Shown here piece by piece: positions 16,511-25,348 of a stretch of 64,000 nt of DNA. The stretch lies in the NCBI GenBank assembly GCA_965227935.1, contig CBDDGS010000055.1:558001-622000 (forward strand). The letters are read 5' to 3'. The DNA comes from JAWPMT01 sp965227935. Lineage in GTDB: Bacteria > Bacteroidota > Bacteroidia > Cytophagales > Cyclobacteriaceae. Position numbers and translations under genes: made by a program. The notes beneath the pieces are model-generated. The model was not told the origin of the DNA and ran no database searches. It saw only the letters and a program-made list of their open reading frames with translations. Positions within the stretch are counted from its first letter, which is position 1. The number at the start of each line of letters is the position of its first letter.

Positions 16511-18174
16511 AACTCCGGCTGCACATATTGATCACCATGATGCTACTCACTTTGATGGTGCGTGGCCAGGATGGGCTTTCACTCTATCATCTGGGGAATG
16601 TCGTCTACCAGAGTACCGACTTTAATGCCTCCTACATGCCCGACGAGGGGGACATATTCCTTGGTCTACCGGTCATGTCCGGCGTACATATCCATGGAAG
16701 TAGCAAGGTGAGTTTCAACGACATTTTCGACAATACCGGAGAAAACACCTACATCAACATTAGCAACGCCCTGGAGAAACTCACGAGGCAGAACGGGGTG
16801 TACGCTCACAACAAAGTAAACCTCTTTCACTTTGGTTACCGCCTACCCAACCGCGCGGTGATTAGCGCTTTTGTCAACGAGCGGGTCGACGCCGACTTTT
16901 TGTTCACCAAAGAAGCGGTCGAATACGCATGGGAGGGAAATGGCACCCGACTGGAAGAGGATATTAAGGTCAATCGACTGGCAGGCAACGCCACCCACTT
17001 TCGAGAATATGGATTGGGTCTTGCCTATCTGGAGCCTCGTTCCGGCATTCGAGTAGGTGCTCGACTGAAGTACTACCAGGGATTCTTTAACGGAAGCCTT
17101 CCCTGGAATCTGAAGGGTTCCGCTCGCACCGAAAACGAGAATTATCAACTCAACCTTGACCTGCAAAACGCTGAATTCCGGACATCAGGTTTTGACATCA
17201 TTACCGGAGAAAACAATCATGGTGATTTGGGATCGCACCTGATAGGCAACAGCAACATGGGATTTGGTGCGGACTTCGGCTTTGAGTACGCAATCAACGG
17301 CATGTACAAGTTTGCACTGGGTGTCAATGATCTTGGCTATATCAAGTGGAAGGAAAATGTGACCCATTATGAGCTGACGGATACAACCTTCCGCTATATC
17401 GGCGCCGATCTCTTTGGGATCAACCTCATCGAACTGCAGGACTCCATCGCGGATTTCCTCGACCAATTCCAGATCCATGACAATAACAAGGATCCCTACA
17501 CGACAGTCATGAACCCTACCGTCTACGGTAGTATTACGTGGAACGCATACCCTGGAATAGAAGTGGTTTCAACGGTGGGTACCCGCATTGTGCAGGGGGA
17601 GCCGCGTTTCTCCTTTGGTGTTGGAGGTCGGTACAGTATAGCGGATTTCCTGATCTTGTCAGGAAACGTGACGAAGTTGGATCAACAATTTGTGAATCTG
17701 GGCGCGGGATTGGCCGCCAAGGTTTCGGCCTTTCGGTTCTACATCGCCTCCGACCTCCTCATTGGATATAAGGGGTATTCTGTAGCCGATATGCGAGGAG
17801 TAGATTTTCGGGCAGGTCTCAATTTTGTGTTTAAGTCGCGAGGACGCAAGTACTCCGTACCCACGGGCCCAAGCGGTTTGGGAGGATCCTCTGGCGGATA
17901 TGTGAAGTCCCAGGCGCAGTCGGCAAGCGGCGCTCAAAAGGAGGCTGGTCCCAAATCAAGTTCATTCCTGGGACAAACCATCAAGTCCAAAGGCACAGAC
18001 GGCCCCTATACGATCATCAAGAAACAAAAGCAGCCAAAGCCACTAACTGGAACGAGTTCTGGCCCTATGCCGCAATACAGCAAGGGACCCAAACCTCAAA
18101 AAAGCAAGAAACCTAAGTTTAGTTTCAAAGGACTGGCTCCCAAGTGGACGCGCAGTAAGAAGCCGAAGTTCTAG
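16507..18174 (+). CDS. DUF5723-like outer-membrane beta-barrel protein with basic Pro/Gly/Lys tail
   Basis: The 555-residue protein starts with TTG (MKLRLHILITMMLLTLMVRG signal peptide, cleavage around residue 20) and continues with GLSLYHLGNVVYQSTDFNAS and FLGLPVMSGVHI, the N-terminal signature of DUF5723 proteins, which are predicted outer-membrane barrels in Bacteroidota. From about residue 445 to the end the sequence changes to a disordered, strongly basic Ser/Gly/Pro/Lys tail (KPQKSKKPKFSFKG near the end), which the core family does not need. It overlaps the upstream lipoprotein gene by 4 bp; the pair probably works at the cell surface. Confidence 0.78.
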   Translation: MKLRLHILITMMLLTLMVRGQDGLSLYHLGNVVYQSTDFNASYMPDEGDIFLGLPVMSGVHIHGSSKVSFNDIFDNTGENTYINISNALEKLTRQNGVYAHNKVNLFHFGYRLPNRAVISAFVNERVDADFLFTKEAVEYAWEGNGTRLEEDIKVNRLAGNATHFREYGLGLAYLEPRSGIRVGARLKYYQGFFNGSLPWNLKGSARTENENYQLNLDLQNAEFRTSGFDIITGENNHGDLGSHLIGNSNMGFGADFGFEYAINGMYKFALGVNDLGYIKWKENVTHYELTDTTFRYIGADLFGINLIELQDSIADFLDQFQIHDNNKDPYTTVMNPTVYGSITWNAYPGIEVVSTVGTRIVQGEPRFSFGVGGRYSIADFLILSGNVTKLDQQFVNLGAGLAAKVSAFRFYIASDLLIGYKGYSVADMRGVDFRAGLNFVFKSRGRKYSVPTGPSGLGGSSGGYVKSQAQSASGAQKEAGPKSSSFLGQTIKSKGTDGPYTIIKKQKQPKPLTGTSSGPMPQYSKGPKPQKSKKPKFSFKGLAPKWTRSKKPKF

Positions 18175-18176
18175 TC

Positions 18177-19532
18177 TTAAAACAACTTGGCGAAAGCCTC
18201 CTTCACTAGGCTCACCTCAGTCACTGATGAGCTTGTCTTCCCAACAGGCTCTGTCCCTTTCGCGATCAGAATATTGTTGAAGCCCAGTTTCTCTGCTTCC
18301 TGAATGCGTGTGACAAGACGGCTTACTCTCCGCAGCTCTCCTCCCAATCCCACTTCGGCAATGAGACAAGTACCTTCCGGCAAGACCAAGTCGTGGTAGG
18401 ATGAATAGACCGCTGCACATACTGCCAAATCCAGTGAGGTATCATTGACCTTGATGCCACCAGTAATATTCAAAAAGACATCCTGTGTACTGAGCCTGAT
18501 GCCCATTCGCCGCTCCAGCACGGCCAGCAACATGTGCAATCGCTTCACATCAAATCCGGTAGTACTCCGCTGGGGCGTACCATATGTGGCGGGGCTCACG
18601 AGGGATTGCACCTCGATAAGCAAAGGTCGATTGCCCTCCAATGATGCCCCAATCGCCACACCAGAACTCTGTGCATGCTGATCAGACAAAAGAATCTCGG
18701 AGGGATTCTTCACCTGTTGCAGACCTGATTCATTCATACGATAGATACCCAGCTCGGAAGTGGACCCAAATCGATTTTTGATCGTGCGCAAAATACGATA
18801 GGTCATATTTCGATCCCCTTCAAATTGCAGGACCGTGTCTACCATGTGCTCCAGCACTTTCGGCCCCGCGATATTGCCCTCTTTGTTAATGTGCCCTATA
18901 AGGAAAACGGATACCTCATTCTGCTTGGCGTACTGCATGAGTTGGCCGGTACATTCCCGTACCTGGGAAATCGAACCTGGGACGGCATCAATTCTTGAGG
19001 AATGCAATGTCTGAATGGAATCTACGATCAGGTAGTCCACTTTGGTTTGTGCCAGGTGATTGAAGATCGCATCGATCGACGTCTCCGACAGAAGAAAACA
19101 CCGTTCACTTTGAATACCAATCCGATCCGCTCGCATTTTGATCTGACGTGGGCTCTCCTCTCCGGACACATAGAACACAGTTTGGTCTCTATTTGCGATA
19201 GCGAATTGCAGTAACAAGGTGGACTTGCCAATGCCCGGCTCTCCACCCACAAGAATGAGGGACCCGCTGACTACGCCGCCCCCAAGCACCCTGTCCAACT
19301 CGTCGTCGCCAGTGCTATAGCGGAGATAGGACTCGCTTGCGATCTCCTGGATCTTCTGAGGGGCTGCCTTTTTGCTGGTGGCTGCCGTCGTCCAGATCGG
19401 CTGTGTCGACGCCTCTTGCTTGACCTCCTCTACATAGGTATTCCACTCACCACAAGCGGGGCACTTACCCAACCACTTGGGCGACTCCGCTCCACAGTTC
19501 TGACAGAAGAATATGGTTTTTGGTTTTGGCAC
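18177..19532 (-). CDS. radA: DNA repair protein RadA (branch-migration ATPase)
   Basis: The 451-residue protein has an N-terminal C4 zinc finger (C10, C13, C24, C27: CQNCGAES ... GKCPACGEW), a RecA-like core with Walker A GGEPGIGKST (96-105), the RadA-specific KNRFGS (252-257) and a C-terminal Lon-protease-like domain (from about 300). It promotes branch migration in recombination intermediates. Complete and typical in length. It is convergent with the DUF5723-like gene (2 bp between stop codons) and about 40 bp from the 3' end of the BNR protein gene on the same strand. Confidence 0.96.
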   Translation of the reverse strand: MPKPKTIFFCQNCGAESPKWLGKCPACGEWNTYVEEVKQEASTQPIWTTAATSKKAAPQKIQEIASESYLRYSTGDDELDRVLGGGVVSGSLILVGGEPGIGKSTLLLQFAIANRDQTVFYVSGEESPRQIKMRADRIGIQSERCFLLSETSIDAIFNHLAQTKVDYLIVDSIQTLHSSRIDAVPGSISQVRECTGQLMQYAKQNEVSVFLIGHINKEGNIAGPKVLEHMVDTVLQFEGDRNMTYRILRTIKNRFGSTSELGIYRMNESGLQQVKNPSEILLSDQHAQSSGVAIGASLEGNRPLLIEVQSLVSPATYGTPQRSTTGFDVKRLHMLLAVLERRMGIRLSTQDVFLNITGGIKVNDTSLDLAVCAAVYSSYHDLVLPEGTCLIAEVGLGGELRRVSRLVTRIQEAEKLGFNNILIAKGTEPVGKTSSSVTEVSLVKEAFAKLF

Positions 19533-19574
19533 TAGCTCGTAGGCATTTGACGGCGAAAATACGTTACCAAAAAC

Positions 19575-22500
19575 TCAAAAAGGAGAAATGCCCAGTCCTT
19601 CGACCTGCTTCCTCAGAGCCTCCACTCTCTCTTTGTCCAACTTCTCCCAGGCAGCAATGAATTCCTCGGCTTTGGTTCTTATTTGCTCAAAAAGTAGCTG
19701 CTGATTAGGCGTCACGGGCACAAGAATATTATCCAGAAAGTACCCTACCGATTGCAGTTGGTTCTCCAGCACACCAGGATCTCGATAGATCCCTTGTTTG
19801 TCTGGATTGAGGACCTGCCCGTTCAACCCTTTCAATTCTTTGTGAAGCGCGGCCGCTGCCGCCAGTGCCTGTTGCGCCTCCTCATCGTTGCGGTCCTTCA
19901 GTAGTTCTTCAAGATTCTTTATACCCGCCTCAACAGCTCTCAGTCGATCCATGGCGCTAGTGACTGCCCCGGTCATCTGATAATGCTGCCTGATCATCGC
20001 GTCCTTATCCTGCATCTGCTGTGGTGTGACTTCTAGCCTTGGATCGGCCACTACCACCACCTCCGTTTGTGATTGTGCTCCACCGTAGCTCACTGTCACC
20101 TGATATGTCCCGGCAGGCACCGTCATACCAGATCGTGAGGGGGTCGGTTTGGTAGGCTTTTTCCTACCGGGCATGCGCACCGCATCCCGCGTCAGATCCC
20201 AATTAAGGCGATTGACGCCTGCCTTCGGACTCTTGTACAAGGTACGTACGACTTCACCTGAGGCACTGGCAATCTCGACCTTTACACTGTCCTCAAGCGC
20301 GTTGCCTGATTCAGCGTCGCTTACTTCTTTCAAATAGTAGCTGAGCAATGCACCATAAGGTCGATTCTCCCCATTGTAAAGGGCGTCCCCTACTTTGCCA
20401 TGGCGATAGCCGTGTGATTCACCGATGATCGACAGATAGGCTTGTGGAGCTTCAAAAGCGGCAATCGCCTGATCCAGCACCGCCTGAGTTCCTGCCGAAG
20501 CCATTTCTCTCAGTGGTCGGATATCATCCAGGATCCAAAAGGACCGACCAAACGTCCCAATTACCAGGTCATGCTCACGAGGGTGGATCACCATATCCTG
20601 CGCAGGCATCGTGGGGTAGCCCGACGTCCACTGATTCCATGAATCTCCTTCATCAAAACTTACATACAGGCCAAACTCTGTCCCGGAGAACAATAGCTTG
20701 GGCTCCACAGGATCCTGCTCAAAAGACAAGGCATAACCACGAACATCGTCCGATGATACGATGCGCTCCCAGCTTTTACCAAAGTTCCTCGTGCGATAAA
20801 CGTAGGGCTCCCAATTGTTCCGTCGGTGATCCTCGTAAACAACGAAAGCCTCTCCGGCCACATGCTTAGAGGGAATGATATGTGGGATCCAGGTATTGGC
20901 CGGAACACCCTTTACGTTGCTCGTGAGGTCACTCCAACTGCCTCCACCATCTTGTGTGACATGAAGTTTCCCATCGTCTGTACCCACCCAAATGACACCC
21001 TGCTGCAATGCGCTCGGTGCAATCGAAATAATCGTTGTGTGGAACTCCGCGCCCGTGACATCATAGCTGAGGCCGCCGGACGCTAAGAAATCCTGTTTCT
21101 CTGGATCGTCTGTCGTGAGGTCCGGCGAAATGATCTCCCAGCTGGCGCCATTATCTGATGTCTTGTGCACGTATTGACTTCCGTAGTAGATAGTCTTTTG
21201 GTCATGAGGATCGATCGCGATCCCCGCGTTCCAGTTGAAGCGCAGGTACTCCCCACCGGGGTGGACAGGCTTGATGCGCTTGAGTTGCCCAGAAGGATAG
21301 TGGTAGCGAACGAGGTTGCCGGCTTGCCCCATGGCATAGCCGTATTCATTGTCCAGCGGATCGGGGATCATATCAAATCCGTCTCCTACGCTAAGGCGCT
21401 GCCAATATAAATTTCTAATGCCTCCTTTGAACCAGCTCTGGCTGGGGCCTCGCCAGGACCCATTGTCCTGCAATCCTCCATACACGTTGTAGGGAATCTC
21501 GTTGTCCACCCGCACGTGGTAGAATTGGGCGAGGGGTAGGTTGTCAGCAAACCACCAGTTCTTTCCTCTATCATGTGAGATGTTCAATCCGCCGTCATGA
21601 CCTATCATGAGGAAGTCAGGATCATCGGGATGTCCCCACCAGGCATGGTGGTCTGTATGTATTTTGTTTCCGGGTGCAAAAACCTGCCACGTCTTGCCGC
21701 CGTCTTCAGTGCTTGTAACTTCCGAAGCAATGCTGTAGACGCGATTTTCATTTTTCACATCGACATAGATGTCTGCATAATAGAAGGGGCGCCCGCCAAT
21801 GTTGCTGTCCTTCGCCTTCGAAACTTGCTTCCAGGATTCACCACCGTCTTCGCTCCGAAATACGGCATTCTTCTCAGACTCCACGTAAGCATAGACCACG
21901 TTCGGCTTGCTAGGCGCAAAGCTCAAACCGATACGTCCCAGCTCGCCTTCGGGCAGACCGTCTGTCACTTGCTCCCAGGTCTCGCCGCCATCGTAGGTTA
22001 TGTACATCCCGGATCCGGCACCACCAGACTTGAAAAACCAAGGCCACCTACGGTGCTCCCACATGCCCACGATCATCTTATTGGGATTACTGGGATCGAC
22101 GACAAGGTCACTTACGCCTGTCCTGTTATTGATATAGAGCACCTTTCGCCAGGTTTTGCCGCCATCCACCGTCTTATAGACACCACGATCCTCGCTCTCA
22201 CCCCAGGAGGCTCCACTTGCTCCGATGACCACAATATCAGGATTGTCCCGATTCACAATTACCCGATGGATCTGCCGTGTATTCTCCAGACCAAGATGCT
22301 CCCACGTCCTTCCCCCATCAATGGACTTGAACATACCCCATCCACTATTTTGGCTGTTTCGGGGATTGCCCTCGCCGGTACCGACGTAGATGATATTGGG
22401 ATTGGCCTGATGAATGGCAATATCTCCAATGGAGGCGGCCAATTCACTTTCAAAGATGGGTTTCCACGTGTGGCCAGCGTTTTCAGACCTCCAAACGCCG

Positions 22501-22691
22501 CCGGCTGCAGTGCCGATCAAAATATTGTCGTCATCCCGCAATTCCACGTCGATGGCGGTGACTCGCCCACTCATTCCCGCTGGGCCGATATTGCGGGGTT
22601 TCATTCCGTGGAAGATGGACATGTCGACAGGTTGAGCGAGGCCCTGGAAGACGAAAAAGCTCAAGAGAAGACAGGTGGATAATTTATTCAT
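19575..22691 (-). CDS. Large secreted VPS10/BNR-repeat (sortilin-like propeller) protein
   Basis: The 1038-residue exoprotein has a signal peptide (MNKLSTCLLLSFFVFQGLAQ) when started at 22691, which I prefer over a start 12 codons earlier. Many Asp-box (BNR) turns are visible: SxDGGxTW-type copies such as SIDGGRTWEHL, TVDGGKTWRKV, TYDGGETWEQV, SEDGGESWKQV, STEDGGKTWQVF and SFDEGDSWNQW. They form a large beta-propeller over about residues 40-720; the remainder has a beta-sandwich segment (GVNRLNWDLTRD) and a helical C-terminus. Proteins of this class are abundant in Bacteroidota and annotated as glycosyl hydrolase or VPS10-domain; no catalytic residues are established. No T9SS sorting domain is visible at the C-terminus. 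Confidence 0.87.
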   Translation of the reverse strand: MNKLSTCLLLSFFVFQGLAQPVDMSIFHGMKPRNIGPAGMSGRVTAIDVELRDDDNILIGTAAGGVWRSENAGHTWKPIFESELAASIGDIAIHQANPNIIYVGTGEGNPRNSQNSGWGMFKSIDGGRTWEHLGLENTRQIHRVIVNRDNPDIVVIGASGASWGESEDRGVYKTVDGGKTWRKVLYINNRTGVSDLVVDPSNPNKMIVGMWEHRRWPWFFKSGGAGSGMYITYDGGETWEQVTDGLPEGELGRIGLSFAPSKPNVVYAYVESEKNAVFRSEDGGESWKQVSKAKDSNIGGRPFYYADIYVDVKNENRVYSIASEVTSTEDGGKTWQVFAPGNKIHTDHHAWWGHPDDPDFLMIGHDGGLNISHDRGKNWWFADNLPLAQFYHVRVDNEIPYNVYGGLQDNGSWRGPSQSWFKGGIRNLYWQRLSVGDGFDMIPDPLDNEYGYAMGQAGNLVRYHYPSGQLKRIKPVHPGGEYLRFNWNAGIAIDPHDQKTIYYGSQYVHKTSDNGASWEIISPDLTTDDPEKQDFLASGGLSYDVTGAEFHTTIISIAPSALQQGVIWVGTDDGKLHVTQDGGGSWSDLTSNVKGVPANTWIPHIIPSKHVAGEAFVVYEDHRRNNWEPYVYRTRNFGKSWERIVSSDDVRGYALSFEQDPVEPKLLFSGTEFGLYVSFDEGDSWNQWTSGYPTMPAQDMVIHPREHDLVIGTFGRSFWILDDIRPLREMASAGTQAVLDQAIAAFEAPQAYLSIIGESHGYRHGKVGDALYNGENRPYGALLSYYLKEVSDAESGNALEDSVKVEIASASGEVVRTLYKSPKAGVNRLNWDLTRDAVRMPGRKKPTKPTPSRSGMTVPAGTYQVTVSYGGAQSQTEVVVVADPRLEVTPQQMQDKDAMIRQHYQMTGAVTSAMDRLRAVEAGIKNLEELLKDRNDEEAQQALAAAAALHKELKGLNGQVLNPDKQGIYRDPGVLENQLQSVGYFLDNILVPVTPNQQLLFEQIRTKAEEFIAAWEKLDKERVEALRKQVEGLGISPF

Positions 22692-22819
22692 TGGATGATC
22701 AATAAGGAGTCGGCAGAATTTAGCCATTTATAGCTCAATTACCGAAATCGGCTTTTGGTTGATCTAGCGAGGGAGTCGTCAATTTTCAGTAACTTGTTGA
22801 TAACCAAACCCCTATAACC

Positions 22820-23239
22820 ATGAAAATCCTAGCCCCACTCACCGCCGTGATGCTAATCGTTGCTCTCTGCCCAGTATCTGCCCAAAGCCTTGAGAAAGGC
22901 AATTTGGTAGGTGTACACACCCTCACCATATCCTTAGATAGAGATGCCACCTTCAATGACTACAAGAAGTACCTGCAAGACCAGTGGATTCCGGCCAACA
23001 ACAAACTGAATCCAGATGCGAAACTCTACTTACTTGAAGGTATCCGTGGAGAAGGTGAAGGTAGCCTCGGGTTTGTTTTTGTATTTAAAAATGCGGAAGC
23101 GCGAGACAAGTATTGGAACAAAGACGGAACGCCTTCCGAATTTGGTCAAAAGATGTTTGACGAAATGCAGCCTGTTACTGAGGCAGGTGAAAAGATCGGT
23201 ACCTGGTCCAGCACCTATACGGACTGGATCGTGCAATAA
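22820..23239 (+). CDS. Small secreted protein, dimeric alpha-beta barrel-like, unknown function
   Basis: The 139-residue protein has a signal peptide (MKILAPLTAVMLIVALCPVS, cleavage near residue 21-22). The mature domain of about 115 residues (LVGVHTLTISLDRDATFNDY ... DQWIPANNKLNPDAKLYLLE ... TWSSTYTDWIVQ) looks like a ferredoxin-like fold of the EthD/NIPSNAP type by pattern, but I see no catalytic signature. It is divergent from the BNR protein gene with 128 bp between starts. Confidence 0.72.
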   Translation: MKILAPLTAVMLIVALCPVSAQSLEKGNLVGVHTLTISLDRDATFNDYKKYLQDQWIPANNKLNPDAKLYLLEGIRGEGEGSLGFVFVFKNAEARDKYWNKDGTPSEFGQKMFDEMQPVTEAGEKIGTWSSTYTDWIVQ

Positions 23240-23268
23240 GCTACATCGATCGCCGCCAAGACTTTTTC

Positions 23269-23556
23269 TTATTTCGTCATCATCTTGATCTCCTTGTGCT
23301 CATAGCACCAGGCCCAGCGCTCATTGGGCTCGGCGGATATCACTACCGGGTGACCATGGGCATGGAAGTGCTTCGTCATATGTGTATTGGGAGAACTGTC
23401 ACAGCAGAGCGTCACACCACAGGTCTGGCAAGTGCGAAGATGCACCCACCTGTCCCCCGTTTTCACACATTCTTCACATTCGTAGGCCTTGGGTTCTTTT
23501 CGTTCACCCGAGGACGCAAACGTCTCCAGGTGTTCGCAGTTTTTTGTTTTTAGCAT
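23269..23556 (-). CDS. UBP-type zinc finger protein
   Basis: The 95-residue protein consists almost entirely of a UBP-type (ZnF-UBP) zinc finger: C7/H9, C27/C30, C43/C46, C51 plus the histidine cluster THMTKHFHAHGHP (58-70) are positioned as in the eukaryotic deubiquitinase and HDAC6 fingers that bind the C-terminal tail of ubiquitin. The Trp in GDRWVHLRTCQTCG is typical. In bacteria the ligand is not known. It is on the same strand as the upstream receiver/thioredoxin-reductase fusion and kinase genes, separated from them by a 120-bp repeat-containing gap. Confidence 0.87.
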   Translation of the reverse strand: MLKTKNCEHLETFASSGERKEPKAYECEECVKTGDRWVHLRTCQTCGVTLCCDSSPNTHMTKHFHAHGHPVVISAEPNERWAWCYEHKEIKMMTK

Positions 23557-23563
23557 GGATAAA

Positions 23564-23674
23564 GAATTCTGAGTTGGGGAATTCTGAGTTTTGAGTTGAG
23601 GAAGTCCTCACCGTATGAGTAATCATTAAATGACATACCAACTCCGAATTCCAAACTCAGAACTCAAAAACTCC
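23564..23674. repeat. Heptamer-based inverted repeat (GARTTnn units)
   Basis: The gap between the UBP zinc-finger gene and the preceding gene contains degenerate 7-bp units on both strands. Left arm 23564-23601 reads as repeats of GAATTCT/GAGTTTT/GAGTTGA; right arm 23638-23674 is the reverse-complement type (AACTCnn/AATTCnn). The core TTCTGAGTTT (23582-23591) pairs perfectly with AAACTCAGAA (23653-23662). A relative lies at 48804-48841. It could be a terminator, a processing site or a low-complexity intergenic repeat. Confidence 0.65.
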
Positions 23675-23676
23675 AT

Positions 23677-25341
23677 CTAATTATTCGCCAAATACTCGTG
23701 GACGAACTTGATCGCCATCGATCCCTCGCCGACCGCGCTTGCCACGCGATTCATTGCTCCCGCGCGCACATCTCCTGCCGCAAAGATCCCCGGACTACAT
23801 GTCTCCAACAGATAGGGCTCGCGTTTCTCTTTCCAATTGTCCTTGAAGTTGGGATACTTCACCAGGCCATTGCCCGTCTCAATATATCCCCGGTCATTTT
23901 TGATGACATCGATCTTCAACCAGTCCGTCACGGGCTTAGCGCCGATGAATATGAATAACCCACCAGCATCAGCCACCCATTCTTCCTTTGATTCATTGTT
24001 GCGCAGTTTGATCCGCTCCAACCGCTCGCTGCCCATGGCTTCGAGTACTTCTGTATGTCCCAACACATCGATATTGTCCATCATATCGATTTGATCGATC
24101 AGATAATGCGACATGCTGGACGTAAGATCTGGCTTGCGAATGACGATGTGCACCTTGCTGGCAAACTTGGATAGGTACATGGCCGCCTGGCCAGCAGAAT
24201 TACCTCCACCCACCATGTACACTTCCTTCCCTCGCAGGGAGTGCGCCTCCGTCGTGGCAGCGCCGTAGTAAATGCCCGCACCCGTAAAATCTTCAATGCC
24301 CTTCGCGGGGTGACGTCGATAGTCAACACCCGTCGTGATAATGACCGCCTTGGAATTGATCTGGCTGCCATCAGCCAACGTGATGAGCTTATAGTTGTCC
24401 TTGAAGGAGATATCGGTCACCTCTTGCGGAGATAAAAACTCAATACCAAAACGTGTTGCTTGTGTGATCGCTCGTCGCGAAAGATCCGCTCCACTGAGCC
24501 CTTTTGGGAAGCCCAGATAGTTTTCAATGCGTGAACTCGTACCCGCCTGTCCGCCCGGAGCTCTTTTCTCTATCAAAACTGTATTGAGCCCTTCCGAGCC
24601 ACCATAGACCGATGCCGCCAAACCGGCCGGACCGGCCCCAATAATGGCGACGTCGTACATCTTTTGCTGAGCTATCGAGCGCAAACCTATCTTCTCCCCG
24701 ATTTCCTGCAACGATGGGTTGTTCAGAGAAGAACCATCCTCGAAGATCACAATCGGCAGGCTGGTCATATCCAGCTCGTAAGTGGCGATCAGGTCGATCG
24801 TCTCGGCGTCCGTCTCGATATCGTACCATCGGTAGGGAATGAGGTTGCCCGCCAAAAAGTCTTTGATAGCATGCGAAGAGGGGGACCACTGGTAGCCGAT
24901 GATCTTGATGCCCGTGAAAGTCGGGATGTGCGACCCCTGCCACTCGTCGAGCAGGTCATCAATGATGGGGAAGAGCTTCTCCTCAGGTGGATCCCACGGC
25001 TTCATCAGATAATAGTCGAGCGATACGTCGTTGATGGCCTTGATCGCCGCCTCAGTATCTGAGTAGGCTGTCAACAGTGCTCGCTTGGAGTCCGGAAAAA
25101 GTGTCTGTGTCTTCTCCAGGAACTCTACTCCGAGCATCTCCGGCATGCGTTGGTCAGACAGAAAAAGAGAGATGGCATCTCCTTTTTGCTTGATCTCTTT
25201 CAGCGCGTCGAGTCCCTCCTCCGCGGACTGGGTCGACATGACCTTATAGTTCTGGCGATATCTGGTGCGGATGTCCCTCGAAACGGCCTTTAGTACAGCA
25301 GGATCGTCATCCACCAGGAATATGATTGGCTTTTTCTCCAT
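23677..25341 (-). CDS. Receiver-thioredoxin-fold-thioredoxin-reductase-like fusion lacking redox cysteines
   Basis: The 554-residue protein has three parts. Residues 1-135 are a response-regulator receiver domain (FLVDDDPAVL, phospho-acceptor D63 in LFLSDQRMPEM, conserved T/K in LLTAYSD and LMKPW). Residues about 144-225 look like a glutaredoxin/thioredoxin fold (IIGYQWSPSSHAIKDFL) in which the usual CxxC is SPSS (153-156). Residues 228-554 are a thioredoxin-reductase-like flavoprotein with FAD site GAGPAG (235-240) and NADPH site GGGNSA (378-383), but the CATC motif is replaced by GAAT (360-363). So it should bind FAD and NADPH without disulfide chemistry. The start at 25341 is chosen over 25422, which lies inside the upstream kinase gene. 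It follows the kinase by 7 bp and is almost surely its partner. Confidence 0.88.
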   Translation of the reverse strand: MEKKPIIFLVDDDPAVLKAVSRDIRTRYRQNYKVMSTQSAEEGLDALKEIKQKGDAISLFLSDQRMPEMLGVEFLEKTQTLFPDSKRALLTAYSDTEAAIKAINDVSLDYYLMKPWDPPEEKLFPIIDDLLDEWQGSHIPTFTGIKIIGYQWSPSSHAIKDFLAGNLIPYRWYDIETDAETIDLIATYELDMTSLPIVIFEDGSSLNNPSLQEIGEKIGLRSIAQQKMYDVAIIGAGPAGLAASVYGGSEGLNTVLIEKRAPGGQAGTSSRIENYLGFPKGLSGADLSRRAITQATRFGIEFLSPQEVTDISFKDNYKLITLADGSQINSKAVIITTGVDYRRHPAKGIEDFTGAGIYYGAATTEAHSLRGKEVYMVGGGNSAGQAAMYLSKFASKVHIVIRKPDLTSSMSHYLIDQIDMMDNIDVLGHTEVLEAMGSERLERIKLRNNESKEEWVADAGGLFIFIGAKPVTDWLKIDVIKNDRGYIETGNGLVKYPNFKDNWKEKREPYLLETCSPGIFAAGDVRAGAMNRVASAVGEGSMAIKFVHEYLANN

Positions 25342-25348
25342 CGACAGG

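Noticed and set aside
21597..22682. 361-residue open frame opposite the BNR protein
   Set aside because: It runs entirely antisense to a well-supported propeller gene, has no homology that I recognise and has a composition typical of shadow frames.
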